Under the pieces are notes generated by a model. The model searched no databases. It was not told the origin of the DNA and saw nothing but the letters and a program-made list of their open reading frames with translations. From Sclerurus mexicanus (Eukaryota > Chordata > Aves > Passeriformes > Furnariidae), in the NCBI GenBank assembly GCA_013396755.1, contig VWZF01007235.1, forward strand, positions 1,001,760 through 1,065,759: 64,000 nucleotides of DNA, given 5' to 3'. The position numbers and the translations under genes were made by a program. Shown in pieces: positions 62,684 through 64,000 of the stretch (within the stretch, counting starts at the first letter, position 1; the number at the start of each line of letters is the position of its first letter).

Positions 62684-62799
62684 GGAGCAGAGCTCTCAGG
62701 GACAGGGAATATCCCTGGCTTTCCCTGGAAAAAGTCTCACTGGAGCGGAGCCCTCGGGGATGGGGAATATCCCTGGCTCTGCACGCCCCTCGTGGCCCA
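62684..62799. repeat. 58-bp degenerate tandem duplication
   Basis: GGAGCAGAGCTCTCAGG at 62684 and GGAGCGGAGCCCTCGGG at 62742 begin two copies. Each is followed 58 bases apart by the identical 16-mer GGGAATATCCCTGGCT (62705-62720 and 62763-62778). The second half of each unit is more diverged. Confidence 0.7.
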
Positions 62800-63916
62800 G
62801 AGTTTCTGCTCCGTCTGGCAAAGGGCAAATCTGGAGCTGCTTTTTGGAGAAGAAACAGCAAAGCCAGTTTTACTGATCCAGGGTCTGGCCCTGGGAACCT
62901 CCTCCCGTCCAGCCTGGGGTGTGTAAAAGTGGTCAGCAAAGCTTTTGAAACCCACCCCAGAGCTAATTTGGTGCAAAGGAAGGATGGCAAGTGGGCACTG
63001 AAGGGAATAAAGACCAAAACATCTAAGTTTAACGTACAGATGGCAGAGTTAATCCACTAGATTAGTGTAGCAGAAGAGAATAATGTCTAACATTAAGGCA
63101 GTTATTTCTTAGGCTGCTTAATTTTCCCATGAAAGCACATGGGCTGGAAGAGACGTGCTCTGATGACTTGCTGATCCTAGTTTTGTAGAATTTCACAGAA
63201 ACTGCAGACATGCACAAATTAGGAAGTATTATTAGGTAACAAAAAGCCTCCCCCCCAAAAAAAAAGCAAAAAAATGGCAATTTTCTTAGGTGGAAAGTAG
63301 GTTTACACAGGTCCTGGCACCCTTGGAAATGCAATGGCTTAGAAGGCAGTTGTCTGCCAAGATTGTTGGGCAGGGGAATAGGTTTCAAAACCCAGAAATC
63401 TGTGTGAGGGCACCACTGGAAGGTTGAATACAAACCCCAGGAGATGCCCATGGGAGGGTCTGTTTCCTGACAGAAAATAGGGAATAAATCCTGCTTTGGG
63501 TGCTGCATCTGGCAGGGATGAGCCATCAATGCTTCCAAAAAATGTTGTCCTGGTTCATATTTCTGTGTTGATCGTGGATTCTCTGTTTGGGGCTGACACA
63601 GCAGCTTCAGTGGGAATATCTCAGGTACTGTTTGCCCGCCCTAAAAGTGAATATTCACAGCATCTTGCCACTGTGTGCTAAAAAGATTGGCTTCAGTGCA
63701 TTCTGGGAAACTCTGGAAGACTTTCCGCAGAAAATAAGGTGGGCTGAGAAATGGCAATAGATTCATGAGGTAGAAATAATGAAGGTAAATCCTGGAGCAC
63801 TTTGGTTCCCCTTCCTCACTCTGTTTTCAAACAGAATATTCTGCATGATGAATTGTGAAAATGCAGCACATGCTGGGAGGTTTTAACTGTCTCCTTAGAT
63901 CATAAAGAGAAAGGAA

Positions 63917-63928
63917 TATATATATATA
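63917..63928. repeat. (AT)n microsatellite
   Basis: A short run of alternating A and T is flanked on both sides by AAGGAAT. It is likely length-variable. Confidence 0.7.
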
Positions 63929-64000
63929 AAGGAATCCTGGTATTGTTGATGGTTTAGGGAAAAGCTAAATAGAGCACAGGAAGAAAAAGGCTGTACCTTA

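Larger units (their letters stand above)
58931..64000. other. unique non-coding sequence to the window end
   Basis: No gene, RNA gene or transposon was recognised. It contains an AT-rich block at 60400-60720, a degenerate 58-bp tandem duplication near 62684-62799 and an AT dinucleotide patch at 63917-63928. The 215-codon plus-strand frame 62413-63060 crosses the tandem duplication, has three long antisense frames over it and resembles no family, so it is treated as chance. Confidence 0.42.

Noticed and set aside
62413..63060. 215-codon plus-strand frame
   Set aside because: It crosses a degenerate tandem duplication, is overlapped by three antisense frames of 79-151 codons, and shows no domain.
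1..64000. Bacterial operon, CRISPR array, phage or prophage content
   Set aside because: There are no long non-overlapping frames with ribosome sites, no regularly spaced direct repeats, and avian CR1 repeats are present. The window is vertebrate nuclear DNA.

Overview
This window looks like non-coding nuclear DNA from a bird, most probably a passerine. The main evidence is a set of about a dozen 5'-truncated CR1 (chicken repeat 1) LINE fragments. Several still carry the family's 3' hallmarks: a GATCTTTAAGGTCCCTTCC-type end and a short ATTCTATG-like tail. Base composition changes patchily from AT-rich stretches to short CpG-rich islets. There is no bacterial gene layout, no operon, no recognisable tRNA or rRNA, and no CRISPR array. 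Species identity is inferred from repeat type alone.

I recognise no complete gene. The longest open frames (221, 215 and 195 codons) are GC-rich, overlap frames on other strands and resemble no family I know, so I treat them as chance. Two short stretches deserve a test as possible exons: minus strand 49309-49588 (open frame flanked by splice-like sites) and plus strand 50490-50650 (good acceptor followed by a cysteine-rich reading frame ending in a stop). Neither is identified and both may be chance.

Layout. Positions 1-2680 are unique sequence with a possible conserved block at 780-1140. From 2764 to 26748 no transposon remnant was recognised, which is unusually repeat-poor; this part holds a G-quadruplex/purine tract (6122-6176), a CpG-rich islet (10360-10680) and an AT-rich possible conserved element (12640-12800). 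From 26749 to 44184 there are scattered CR1 fragments, a direct/inverted repeat cluster with a 14-bp palindrome (34134-34259), a 53-bp tandem duplication (35551-35655), a second CpG islet (36715-37145) and the strongest conserved-element candidate (37380-37920). A third CpG cluster lies at 45540-46030, followed by two G-quadruplex motifs and the two exon candidates. From 50169 to 58558 CR1 fragments are dense, including a back-to-back pair. The last 5 kb is unique sequence with possible conserved elements and a degenerate 58-bp duplication.

The simplest reading is an intergenic or large-intron region containing regulatory DNA. I did not find a convincing new biological system. The best leads are the conserved-element candidates beside the orphan CpG islets and the two exon candidates.
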